Assembly: GCF_000383975.1 (NCBI RefSeq)
Contig: NZ_KB913017.1
Span: 3,993,513-4,057,512 of the forward strand
Direction: 5' to 3'
Length of the DNA: 64,000 nucleotides
From: Natronorubrum tibetense GA33
Lineage (GTDB): Archaea > Halobacteriota > Halobacteria > Halobacteriales > Natrialbaceae
Part shown: positions 33,375-41,059 of the stretch, in pieces
Layout of the letters: each line of letters begins with the position of its first letter
How positions within the stretch are numbered: the stretch's first letter is position 1
Notes under the pieces: generated by a model
Told to the model about the DNA's origin: nothing
Database searches by the model: none
Seen by the model: only the letters and a program-made list of their open reading frames with translations
Position numbers and translations under genes: made by a program

Positions 33375-34631
33375 TTAGGGTTTGCAGTCTCCCTGCTCTC
33401 TCGGTGTGAACCGTCCGCTCTCGCGGTCGAACAGGAAGACTCCGGGCTGTGCCAACCAGCCGTTACTCATATCCCCTGTTGGGGGACTCTGAGTTATCTT
33501 TCGTCGGATATTCACTGCACCGTTCACGTCCGCATTCATCGTCGTCTCACACGACTCACAGACGTACAGACCGCGCTCCACACGATTCGAGCCACGAATC
33601 TGTCCGCAACAGGAACACGTCTTTGAGGTGTTCTCTTCGTCCACGCGGTCAACGAGGATGCCGTGTTCCTCGGCCTTGTATTCGAGCAGGTTCGTGAAGC
33701 GGTTGAACTCCCATCCGTGGAGTTTCTTGTTCCCCGACGCGCCCCAGTCCCGCGAGTCACCATTCTCCTCTTCACGGATGTCCCTGAGGTTGCCAACCGC
33801 GATCTTCTCCACACCTTCTTCGACACATCGGTCAACGATGTGTTTCGAGAGTGTGTGGAGGAAATGATCCTTGCGTCGGGAAAGTTTCTGCCGAACCTTC
33901 CGCGCACGCTTCGACGGCCCGTTCTCTCCTTCGGTCTGGTACTCCTCGCGGGTGAAGTAGTGCTTGTCTTCTTTCAGCGTGTTCCCCGGATACAGTTCAC
34001 TCTCGCCGTCCTCGTAGTCGATGGCGAGATAGTTGCTGATCCCGAGGTCGATACCTGCCGTGTTGTCACCCGGTGCGTCTTCAACAGGAATCTCTTTTTT
34101 GCAGACGAGGTGGAGTTCCCACTCGTCGCCGTTCCAGGCAGCACGCACTTGCTGGATGTTCTCCACCTGTACGTCGGGGCGGGTTTCGTATTCTGCGAGG
34201 ATGAAGTCAGACCGCGACTCTTTCAGGTTGAAGCCTTTCGAGAGGCGGAGCTGGCCGTGTTTGTCGTCGTGTTTGATGGCTCGTTTCTTCCACGTCACGG
34301 TGGAGCGCGGGTGGTCGTCGCCACGTTTCCGGTAGCCCGGTGGGTTGTTGCCGTCGTCGGAATTGTACCAGCCGTTGAACGCCTCAGCAAGCTCTTCGAG
34401 AACTCGCTGACTTGACTGAGAATGCAGGTCACTGTAGCGTTCATGGTCTTTCAACTCCGATTTCAGTTCGGCTTCGTCGGGTATCTCACCGTCTTCATCC
34501 CACCGTTCTTGGATGTAGTAGCGTCCAACGTTCCACAGTTTGGATGCAGAGAACCCGCACTCATCGAGACCGCCACGAACCTGACTGTGGTTCGTGATGC
34601 GTGCGACGTAGGTGCGGGTTGTCTCCAGCAT
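33375..34631 (-). CDS. tnpB: TnpB, RNA-guided endonuclease of IS200/IS605-type element
   Basis: A 418-residue protein. RuvC-I is NTAGIDLGISNYLAIDY (Asp); the zinc ribbon is KTCSCCGQIRG with YVCESCE; RuvC-III is MNADVNGAVNIRRK (Asp). At the RuvC-II position the sequence reads KIAVGNLRDIREEE, where most TnpB have V-E-D/N-L, so the usual Glu appears replaced by Gly; nearby Glu residues might substitute. The N-terminal domain (WED/REC region) is complete, including FNGWYNSDDGNNPPGYRKRG. It cleaves DNA guided by an RNA from the element's end. No TnpA is nearby, so movement would need help in trans. Confidence 0.92.
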   Translation of the reverse strand: MLETTRTYVARITNHSQVRGGLDECGFSASKLWNVGRYYIQERWDEDGEIPDEAELKSELKDHERYSDLHSQSSQRVLEELAEAFNGWYNSDDGNNPPGYRKRGDDHPRSTVTWKKRAIKHDDKHGQLRLSKGFNLKESRSDFILAEYETRPDVQVENIQQVRAAWNGDEWELHLVCKKEIPVEDAPGDNTAGIDLGISNYLAIDYEDGESELYPGNTLKEDKHYFTREEYQTEGENGPSKRARKVRQKLSRRKDHFLHTLSKHIVDRCVEEGVEKIAVGNLRDIREEENGDSRDWGASGNKKLHGWEFNRFTNLLEYKAEEHGILVDRVDEENTSKTCSCCGQIRGSNRVERGLYVCESCETTMNADVNGAVNIRRKITQSPPTGDMSNGWLAQPGVFLFDRESGRFTPREQGDCKP

Positions 34632-34744
34632 TAAGCTGACCTCATAACGTGTTATGGAGGAATGTGTATTAAAACCAACGACCGGACGTTGAATATCCGG
34701 TTGGAGTGGCGTCGGTGGGGTGTCGGTCAGTGTGTCGGATTCAT

Positions 34745-34764
34745 CCCGCGCCTAAAGGCGCGGG
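34745..34764 (-). repeat. Left-end hairpin of the TnpB element
   Basis: CCCGCGCC-TAAA-GGCGCGGG, a perfect 8-bp stem. It lies 114 bases upstream of the tnpB start on the minus strand. Confidence 0.8.
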
Positions 34765-34780
34765 TATTCTCCTTGTTCTT

Positions 34781-34786
34781 TATAAG
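34781..34786 (+). promoter_or_regulatory. TATA-like box for the J-domain gene
   Basis: TATAAG centred about 26 bases before ATG 34810, the normal archaeal spacing for a leaderless transcript. It lies 17 bases beyond the left hairpin of the TnpB element, so insertion left only a short promoter upstream region. Confidence 0.5.
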
Positions 34787-34809
34787 GGATGGTGACAAAC
34801 ACGAAGCCA

Positions 34810-35523
34810 ATGGCTGTGGCCGGTGACCGTCACGGTGGCTGCGATGGATGTGGCCAAACGGTTCCGCTCGAGGAGCTGACGGCAGTCACGATGCCGGACG
34901 GCGAACGAGTCGCCTGCTGCCCTCGCTGTGAGCCCCACGCCCGCGAGGCCGCCCGGAAGTGTTCCTCGCTCGATCAGCGGCGCGACACCTGCGACGGCTG
35001 TACCGACACCTATCTCGAGTCACAACTCGAGGACGTGGTGCTCGACGACGGCACCGTTGTCGCCTGCTGTTCTTCCTGCGTGGCCGAAGTTCCGGGGCGT
35101 AGCTCCGGCACCAACCGGCGTGTCTCCAATTCGAACGATACCTCGAGCGAGGCGGCTATCGAACGGACGACGGGAACCGACGACGCGACGGGCGAGGAAT
35201 CCCTCTGTACCCAGTGTAACGAGTGGACCGCGACGGAACGGTTTCCGGTAACGACCATCGACGGCCGAAGCGAACTGCTCTGTCCCGCCTGCAAGGACTC
35301 CGCGGAGCAAGACGGTATCATCAAGGATGTCGGCATGCGGCGCGCGGAGGCGAGGGAGGTCCTCCGTGTCGAATCCGGGGCGACCGCCGACGAGATTCGA
35401 TCGGCGTTCCACCGGGAGGTCAAACGCGCCCACCCCGACCGAAAGAGCGGGAGCGCGTCGGCGTTCCAACTCGTTACGGACGCCTACGAACGGCTCGCCG
35501 AAGACGACTATAGTAACAACTGA
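34810..35523 (+). CDS. Triple zinc-finger protein with C-terminal J domain
   Basis: A 237-residue protein. Three Cys-rich modules: CDGCGQTVPLEELTAV...CCPRC, CDGCTDTYLESQLEDV...CCSSC, and CTQCNEWTATERFPVT...CPAC. The final 65 residues form a J domain (RAEAREVLRVESGATADEIR, then AHPDRKSGSASAFQLVTDAY) with the HPD tripeptide that stimulates DnaK ATPase. The ATG at 34810 is chosen from the TATA spacing; an ATG at 34789 adds seven residues. The last codons and stop (Y-S-N-N-stop) lie inside the MITE at 35509, so the native C-terminus has been altered. A chaperone adaptor role is inferred. Confidence 0.75.
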   Translation: MAVAGDRHGGCDGCGQTVPLEELTAVTMPDGERVACCPRCEPHAREAARKCSSLDQRRDTCDGCTDTYLESQLEDVVLDDGTVVACCSSCVAEVPGRSSGTNRRVSNSNDTSSEAAIERTTGTDDATGEESLCTQCNEWTATERFPVTTIDGRSELLCPACKDSAEQDGIIKDVGMRRAEAREVLRVESGATADEIRSAFHREVKRAHPDRKSGSASAFQLVTDAYERLAEDDYSNN

Positions 35524-35592
35524 AACGATTCACACACTGATCGCACAGCCGTCGTGCGATCAGGTGTGCATTGACTTTCAGTGGCTACTATA
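35509..35592 (+). repeat. MITE-like 84-bp repeat, copy 1
   Basis: Terminal inverted repeats TATAGTAACAACTGAAA and TTTCAGTGGCTACTATA (imperfect) flank an internal hairpin, CACACTGATCGCAC / GTGCGATCAGGTGTG. An 84-bp copy in reverse orientation is at 44704-44787. It begins 15 bases before the stop codon of the J-domain gene and ends 3 bases before the stop of the convergent TIR gene. Confidence 0.85.
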
Positions 35593-35594
35593 AC

Positions 35595-36206
35595 TCACTC
35601 GAGTCCGCCCTCGCGGCGAACGTACCCGATCGTGGCCGCGTCGAAGTAGTACGTCGAGTCACAGACGCCACACGACGTCGATAATAGTTTGCCGTGCTCG
35701 TATCGCTTCCAGAGCTTCGTCTGATCGCGCTCGATCTCGAGCGTGACCGGGTGGCCGCAGTCGGGAACGGTACAAGGGAATCGGATGTACCAGTTCGGGA
35801 CCGACAGCGCACCGAGCGGGGCGAGTTCGCTCCGAAGCCGGCTGAGGAGATTGAAGATCGTATAGGAGGGGTTCCGCCGGTCGATCGTTACCCCGTCAAC
35901 GTCGGCGACAAATCCGCCACGTCGACGTTCGTGGTCGTAGAGCGGAATCACGGGGATCCCCTTCGCCAGCGCGTAGCCGATCTCCTGATTGATCCACCGG
36001 CTGTCGGCCGATCCCTCCGTCAACACGGCGACTACGACATCGCTGTTCGCGAGTCGCCCCTCGAGTCGCTTGCGGGATCGACCGGATTCGACCTCCTCTA
36101 AGGCGATGTGGACGCCAAATGGAAAGTTTTTGACCGTCGAGAACAGCTCCTGGACGAGTTCGAGGTCCGCCGGCGCGTGTGAGACGTAGATCTGCTCTCC
36201 GGTCAT
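35595..36206 (-). CDS. TIR-domain protein with C-terminal zinc ribbon
   Basis: A 203-residue protein. Residues 1-120 are a TIR/TIR-like domain: QIYVSHAPADLELVQELF (strand A and helix), SDVVVAVLTEGSADSRWINQ, and E75 in WINQEIGYALAKGIPVIPLY at the position of the NADase catalytic Glu. Residues 138-203 form a zinc ribbon (C145, C150, H152, C179, C182). Prokaryotic TIR proteins hydrolyse NAD or make cyclic ADP-ribose signals in immunity; the ribbon could be the sensor or nucleic-acid-binding part. Its stop abuts a MITE and faces the J-domain gene. Confidence 0.82.
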   Translation of the reverse strand: MTGEQIYVSHAPADLELVQELFSTVKNFPFGVHIALEEVESGRSRKRLEGRLANSDVVVAVLTEGSADSRWINQEIGYALAKGIPVIPLYDHERRRGGFVADVDGVTIDRRNPSYTIFNLLSRLRSELAPLGALSVPNWYIRFPCTVPDCGHPVTLEIERDQTKLWKRYEHGKLLSTSCGVCDSTYYFDAATIGYVRREGGLE

Positions 36207-36365
36207 CTGCGGGTCTACAACGAGTAGGTGTGTGAGACATTATTAATCTACCTATCGTCAAAATTGAAACGAGAGAGACAGCGACCTCCGGCCGTCGCAG
36301 GGTTGGGTGTCGGCTCGAGCGATCGAGGTGAGTCGACGGCCAGTGGCTTTGGAACTGTTCGACAG

Positions 36366-36785
36366 TCAGTGACTCCGTGAGTCTGTGGCGACATCCGTGC
36401 GTCTCGTTTCGAGTACCCGCTGAGAGAACTCGAGATCGTCGTACTCGAGCCCCAGCGCGTCGAACCACTCGCGTTTGACGTGCCAGTGGCCGCGGACGTC
36501 TCCCTCAGTCGTCAGCGACGTCACCTCGAGTCGCCCCGGCGTCCACTCGCGTTCGTTCGCGATATCGAGCAGCGTCCGCACGACAGCACCGACCTCGTCC
36601 GTATCGATCCCCGGCGAGTCGGAGACGGTCTCGTACTCGAGGGTGAAGCCGGTTCCGTCGGGCAGGTCGTCTGGATCCGTCTCCGAACCGCCCGCATTCG
36701 AGAGTCGTTGCACGTCGAGAACGTAGATTCCGTGGCTCATGAGCCGGTTCTCGAGCGCGACACCGATGGGTCGATGATCGGTCAT
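36366..36785 (-). CDS. Conserved hypothetical haloarchaeal protein
   Basis: A 139-residue acidic protein from MTDHRPIGVALENRLMSHGI. Predicted alternating strands and helices (GFTLEYETVSDSPGIDTDEV, GAVVRTLLDIANEREWTPGR, LEVTSLTTEGDVRGHWHVKR). Likely a small alpha/beta domain. The internal ATG at 36785 replaces the frame's earlier start, which overlaps tpiA. No motif allows a function. Confidence 0.6.
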   Translation of the reverse strand: MTDHRPIGVALENRLMSHGIYVLDVQRLSNAGGSETDPDDLPDGTGFTLEYETVSDSPGIDTDEVGAVVRTLLDIANEREWTPGRLEVTSLTTEGDVRGHWHVKREWFDALGLEYDDLEFSQRVLETRRTDVATDSRSH

Positions 36786-36867
36786 GCCGATGGATAGCAC
36801 GGGCAGCGAGAAAAGTCGTCGGGCGACCGGCCCCGTCGCCGCAGTCAGCATCGGGTCGAAACTCGGT

Positions 36868-37512
36868 TCAGAGAGGTTCGACGAGGTCTTCGAGGGCGGC
36901 CGTCGGGTCGTCGGCCTTCGCGACGCCGCTGGCGAGGAGGACCCCCTCGGCCCCGAGGTCACCCGCCGCGACCACGTCGTCGCCCGTGCTGATACCGGCA
37001 CCACAGAGCACGGAAACGTCTGAATCGACGTTCCGTGCCGCGTTGACGGCGTCCTCGACGACATCGGGATCGGCCTGACTGACCGGCGTACCGGTGCCGA
37101 TCAGTTCCGGCGGTTCGACGGCGACTGCGTCGGGTCCGAGCGCCGCGGCGGCGCCGATCTGGGCCGGGTTGTTCGCACAAACGACGGTCTCGAGGTCTGC
37201 TCGCTCTGCAGCCTGGACGGTGCCGTCGATATCGGCCAGCTTCAGCCGCTGCTCGGAGTGGTTGATCAGCGTGCCGACCGCGCCGGCGTCGGCGACGGTC
37301 TCGGCCAGCGTGTGGCCGGTGTTGCTACCGTAGTCGATCGGATCTACGTGCTGGGCCCACGTCTCCGCGCCCGTCTCGGCGACCTGCGCGATGTTGGTCG
37401 CTTGCGGGGCGACGGCGACGCGAGCGTCAGTGGACTCGTTGACGTCGCGGACGGCTTCCGCGACTTCGATCGGATCGCACGGATACGTCTTCAGGTTGAC
37501 GAGGACGAACAT
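36868..37512 (-). CDS. tpiA: Triose-phosphate isomerase
   Basis: A 214-residue archaeal-type enzyme interconverting dihydroxyacetone phosphate and glyceraldehyde 3-phosphate. Catalytic Lys in VNLKTYP, His in [11 protein letters not shown], Glu in [16 protein letters not shown], and phosphate-binding loops VLCGAGIST and [10 protein letters not shown]. The length is typical of the short archaeal branch. Monocistronic by spacing. Confidence 0.97.
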   Translation of the reverse strand: MFVLVNLKTYPCDPIEVAEAVRDVNESTDARVAVAPQATNIAQVAETGAETWAQHVDPIDYGSNTGHTLAETVADAGAVGTLINHSEQRLKLADIDGTVQAAERADLETVVCANNPAQIGAAAALGPDAVAVEPPELIGTGTPVSQADPDVVEDAVNAARNVDSDVSVLCGAGISTGDDVVAAGDLGAEGVLLASGVAKADDPTAALEDLVEPL

Positions 37513-37702
37513 ACCAGCACAGCCTTTCGCCCGGAAGAAATAGCTTGCGAGTCGGCGACGACCGGGAAAAGACGAGTAGTCGGTCCCTGGTCGGCCACTC
37601 GCGGCGGTCGTGACTGTCGATGCAACTCACCCACGTCTCGAGAACTGTCGTCTCCGCTGCGGACGCTGGTGGCGCGACGCCGAATCGTGACCCGAGCGGC
37701 AC

Positions 37703-38251
37703 TCAGTCCTTGCGCTTGACGACGTCGCCGAGCGTGTAGCTCCCGGAGGAGGAGCCGCCCGACCACTCCGTATCGTCGCTGGAGCCTCCTTGCGCGTTCA
37801 GATTGATTTCGAGGAAGTCCTCGAGTTTCGTCTGCACCTGGTCGCTCGGCAGCGTATCGCCGCGTTCGATCTTTCGAATCAGACTCGCCTTCTCGTTGAG
37901 TTCGTTGGCGAGATCCGACTGACTGAGCCCCTTCCCCTCGCGTGCGTTACGGACGAGATCGTCGTAATCCGTGGCGAGTTCGTCCATATCGTCGAACATG
38001 TCGTTGCGACGCTGGGAACTCGAACTCCCGCCGCTTGCGGTCGAACCGGAGCCCGACCCGCTCGAGCCGCCGCTCGAACTCGAGGACGAACTCGAACTCG
38101 TCGAGTACTTGCTCGAGGAGCTCGAACTCGTGGGCTGCTTGACTTCGGTGCCGAAGTCGGTACAGTTCGAACACACGTCGAGTTTCGCACCCTCGACCTT
38201 GATTGTCTTCGGAGACGACGTCTCGGCGCCACACATCTCGCACTGAACCAT
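37703..38251 (-). CDS. Multiprotein bridging factor 1 homologue
   Basis: A 182-residue protein from MVQCEMCGAETSSPKTIKVE. The zinc ribbon (C4-x2-C7 ... VCSNC) is joined by a long Ser/Gly linker (about residues 42-82) to an HTH-XRE domain (YDDLVRNAREGKGLSQSDLA, ELNEKASLIRKIERGDTLPS). This is the archaeal MBF1 arrangement. It acts at the interface of transcription and the ribosome. The frame's earlier ATG at 38320 would add a non-native leader. Confidence 0.92.
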   Translation of the reverse strand: MVQCEMCGAETSSPKTIKVEGAKLDVCSNCTDFGTEVKQPTSSSSSSKYSTSSSSSSSSSGGSSGSGSGSTASGGSSSSQRRNDMFDDMDELATDYDDLVRNAREGKGLSQSDLANELNEKASLIRKIERGDTLPSDQVQTKLEDFLEINLNAQGGSSDDTEWSGGSSSGSYTLGDVVKRKD

Positions 38252-38316
38252 GAGGGAACGTATATCGCCGCGAGTCATAAACCATGCGGCGCGGTCCCGA
38301 ACCGGAGGACCGAGGC

Positions 38317-38928
38317 TCACTCCAGCGCCGACCAGGAGTAGTAGAACCGCTGGAGTGCGGTCAGGTGGCCGACGACGGCGAGAAAGACGAGGAGCCAGCC
38401 GATCAGCGTGAGCCCGCCGTACTCGCCCGACAGCGGGAAGGCCAGGAAGCCGACGATACCGATGATCGCCAGCCGGTCCGCCCGGCCGACCAAACCGCCG
38501 TAGACGCGGTCCAGCCCGACGGCCTGGGCCTGCGTGCCGAGATAGGAGGTCATCACGACGCCCGTCACGGCCAAAAAGCCGAGGAAGTAGTCCCCGACGC
38601 CGGCGGCCAGCCCGGCGATGACGACGATGTCTGCGTAGCGGTCGAGGACGTGGTCGAGGAGGTCCCCGCCCGCGGAGGCGACGTTCTGCTCGCGAGCGAG
38701 CGCACCGTCGATGATGTCGAGCCAGCCGTTGAGAAAGACCAGCGCCGCGGCCGCGACGTACCAGATCGGATCCGCACGACCGCCCAGTAGGAAGGCGACC
38801 GCCGCGAGAATCGCCATGCCGAAAGCGACGAGACTCACGCCGTCGGGCGTCATTCCGACGCGGTCGAATCCCTTGACGAACGGGTCGAGGAACCGAGAGA
38901 TGTACGGACGGAACTTGTCGAGCGTCAT
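38317..38928 (-). CDS. CDP-alcohol phosphatidyltransferase, probable archaetidylinositol-phosphate synthase type
   Basis: A 203-residue membrane enzyme with the complete CDP-OH signature DIIDGALAREQNVASAGGDL then LDHVLD (D-x2-D-G-x2-A-R-x8-G-x3-D-x3-D). Five to six transmembrane segments follow the N-terminal amphipathic helix (MTLDKFRPYISRFLDPFVKG). It transfers a polar headgroup alcohol to CDP-archaeol. ATGA overlap with the AK6-type kinase gene upstream fixes the start. The inositol-phosphate acceptor is an inference from archaeal homologues. Confidence 0.85.
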   Translation of the reverse strand: MTLDKFRPYISRFLDPFVKGFDRVGMTPDGVSLVAFGMAILAAVAFLLGGRADPIWYVAAAALVFLNGWLDIIDGALAREQNVASAGGDLLDHVLDRYADIVVIAGLAAGVGDYFLGFLAVTGVVMTSYLGTQAQAVGLDRVYGGLVGRADRLAIIGIVGFLAFPLSGEYGGLTLIGWLLVFLAVVGHLTALQRFYYSWSALE

Positions 38929-39467
38929 GCGAGATACCCCACGAAGTTCACGTCGCCGGCGCTCGGTTCGCGAGTCCCGGCCACGACCGCCTCGAGCGCG
39001 TCCGCGACGTCCTCGGGATCCCGATCGGTCGTATCGATCTCGTAGATCGACTCGAGCCCGTGTTCGTCGACCGCCTCCGAGAGGATGACATCCAGCGCCT
39101 CGCTCTCCGCATTTTCCGTGGCCTTGGCGTCGCTTTCGCCGCGGTCGCGCAAGCGAGTCTCGAGTCGGTCGGGCCGACACCGCAGGACGGCGACCCGATC
39201 CGCCTCGAAATGATGAGCGAGGTGGGAGTCGATCACGACATCGTCCCGTCCTTCGAGCCACTGGCGTATGGCGTCGAGATCCGCAATCTTGCTCTCGCGG
39301 TCGGCGTCGATGTCGGTATAGAGCTCCTCGTCTTCGAGCACGCGATTGAGGTGGATCGTCTCGAGTTCGGGAAGCGAGTCGTCGTCCGTACTCGATAAGC
39401 GCTCCTCGAGTAGCTCCGTCGCAGTCGTTTTCCCGGTACCCGGCGTCCCGGTGACGGCGACTCTCAC
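38925..39467 (-). CDS. AK6/Fap7-type adenylate kinase
   Basis: A 180-residue P-loop kinase: VTGTPGTGKTTATELL (Walker A), DSHLAHHFEADRVAVLRCRP (the H-x-x-H region of AK6), LETRLRDRGESDAKATENAE. The archaeal Fap7/AK6 group acts in small-subunit ribosome maturation and has weak adenylate kinase activity. It is the middle gene of the hisC-kinase-phosphatidyltransferase set; its start overlaps the hisC stop (39464-39467). Confidence 0.85.
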   Translation of the reverse strand: MRVAVTGTPGTGKTTATELLEERLSSTDDDSLPELETIHLNRVLEDEELYTDIDADRESKIADLDAIRQWLEGRDDVVIDSHLAHHFEADRVAVLRCRPDRLETRLRDRGESDAKATENAESEALDVILSEAVDEHGLESIYEIDTTDRDPEDVADALEAVVAGTREPSAGDVNFVGYLA

Positions 39468-40627
39468 GTGTCGGTCACCTCCGCATCGACGTCGGTGTCG
39501 GTCGCTCCGTCGCCGTCCTCGTTGGCGTCGAGATTGAGATCCGCGAGCACCTCGTTGAGCGTCTCGACTGCGCGTTCGGTCTCGTCGTCGGTGCCGCAGG
39601 TAATGCGGATACAGCCCGGCAGGCCGAAACTCGTGCAGTCCCGGACGATGACGCCGCGTGCTTGCATTGCCTCGGCGACGCTCGAAGCGTCCTCGACATC
39701 GACGAGGACAAAGTTGCCCTCGCTTTCCCAGACGTGGGCATCGACGTGTTCGCGCATGTACGCGCGTGAATTTTCGGTCGTCTCGACCGTTCGGCTCACG
39801 TGCCCGTCATCGTCGATGGCAGCCAACCCGGCTCGGCAGGCCAGTTCGCTGGCGGCGAACGGCGTGTTCACCCGGGTGTAGGCGTCGGCCCACTCGTCGG
39901 GGACGACGGCGTAACCCAGTCGCACGCCGGCCAGTCCGTAGGCCTTCGAGAACGTCCGTACGACGGCGACGTCCTCTCGAGCATCGAAGCCGTCTCGACC
40001 CTCGAGGAGGGCGACGGCGCTGTCGCGATCGGCGAACTCACCGTAGGCCTCGTCGACGACGACGAGGGTCTCTTCGTCCGTCTCCTCGGCGATTTGCTCG
40101 ACATCTGCGAGCGGGATCGTCGACCCCGACGGGTTGTGCGGGCTCGTGAGGAAGACGATCCGATCGCCGTCGTAACACTCGAGGACGGCGTCGGCGGTCT
40201 GTTCGAAATCGTCCTCGCGCTCGAGGGCGTACTCCCGGACGTCGCCGTGGTGGAATCGGGCGCTCATTCCGTAGTAGGCGAAGCCGGGGTCGGGGACGAG
40301 AATGGTGTCGTCGGGTTCGATCGTCGCCCGGTGGAGGTAGTCGAGCGCGCCGTCGCCGCCGTTGGCCAGCCAGACCTGGTCGTCCGTGACCGACCAGCGG
40401 TCGGCGATGGCGGCGGTGAGGTCGGCGTGAGCGGCTTTCGGGTAGGAACTCACGCTCGAGGCGGCCTCGCGAAGCGCCACGACGGCCGCCGGAGAGGGGC
40501 CGTGGGGGTTCTCGTTCGAGGCGAGTTTGACGAACTCCGAGGGGTCGCGCCCGAGTTCTCGGGCGACTTCCTCGATGCCTCGACCCGCCTCGTAAGCGAT
40601 GTGATCGGACAGGTCGCGCGGTTGCAT
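39464..40627 (-). CDS. hisC: Histidinol-phosphate aminotransferase
   Basis: A 387-residue fold-type I PLP enzyme of histidine synthesis. FVKLASNENPHGPSPAA is the N-terminal substrate-loop signature, YLHRATIEPDDTILVPDPGF lies in the large domain, FLTSPHNPSGST is the cofactor-binding Asn loop, and RTFSKAYGLAGVRLGY contains the Schiff-base Lys. Acidic C-terminal tail (DGDGATDTDVDAEV). ATG 40627 (MQPRDLSDH) is the family start; the longer frame is rejected. It leads a coupled three-gene set. Confidence 0.95.
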   Translation of the reverse strand: MQPRDLSDHIAYEAGRGIEEVARELGRDPSEFVKLASNENPHGPSPAAVVALREAASSVSSYPKAAHADLTAAIADRWSVTDDQVWLANGGDGALDYLHRATIEPDDTILVPDPGFAYYGMSARFHHGDVREYALEREDDFEQTADAVLECYDGDRIVFLTSPHNPSGSTIPLADVEQIAEETDEETLVVVDEAYGEFADRDSAVALLEGRDGFDAREDVAVVRTFSKAYGLAGVRLGYAVVPDEWADAYTRVNTPFAASELACRAGLAAIDDDGHVSRTVETTENSRAYMREHVDAHVWESEGNFVLVDVEDASSVAEAMQARGVIVRDCTSFGLPGCIRITCGTDDETERAVETLNEVLADLNLDANEDGDGATDTDVDAEVTDT

Positions 40628-40766
40628 ACGGCAATGCTGTCGGCCGCGGGTCTTAAGAGTGCTCAACTGTCTCCGCTCGCGGGGACTGTCAGTTCACCCG
40701 ACAGCCACGACGGAGAGAGTAGCCCCAGGCCACGGGAAAGTCGATGGCTGACGCGCTCGATTGCGG

Positions 40767-40997
40767 TCACCAGAGGCTCACGAACGCAACGAGCAGAAGT
40801 GCCCACTTGAGGAACGTCACCTCGCGTTCGTAGCCGTCGATCAGGGAGCGAAATTTCTCCGAATCGTGCTCTAAGACGATCAGCATCGCGAACTGCAGGA
40901 GACAGGCGGCCGCCAGCAGATTGGTGGTCACGACTGATATCGCAATCGCGACTGCAACCATCGCGACGAGGAGTTCGAGAAGGCGTCCGAAATTCAT
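40767..40997 (-). CDS. Small membrane protein
   Basis: A 76-residue protein: MNFGRLLELLVAMVAVAIAI, a second span (NLLAAACLLQFAMLIVL), a charged turn (EHDSEKFRSLIDGYEREV) and a third short span (FLKWALLLVAFVSLW). No family recognised. It lies alone between hisC and ligA, same strand as both. Confidence 0.65.
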   Translation of the reverse strand: MNFGRLLELLVAMVAVAIAISVVTTNLLAAACLLQFAMLIVLEHDSEKFRSLIDGYEREVTFLKWALLLVAFVSLW

Positions 40998-41059
40998 CGA
41001 TAGTAGACGGGAATGCGGCCCTCATAATTCTTCGTGGTCGCGATCCGTCTCAGTCGGTG

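Larger units (their letters stand above)
33287..34764 (-). mobile_element. Solitary TnpB element (IS200/IS605 superfamily, IS1341 type) with palindromic ends
   Basis: The element carries only tnpB and no TnpA transposase. The right side has a perfect 8-bp hairpin, CCTCCGCC-TGAA-GGCGGAGG (33287-33306), followed inward by two more hairpins: CGCGAAT/ATTCGCG (from 33320) and GCAAAT/ATTTGC (about 33344-33360). The left side has CCCGCGCC-TAAA-GGCGCGGG (34745-34764). Subterminal palindromes without inverted terminal repeats are the form expected for this superfamily. Exact outer boundaries cannot be fixed without an empty site. The element lies 25 bases before the TATA-like box of the J-domain gene. 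Confidence 0.85.
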
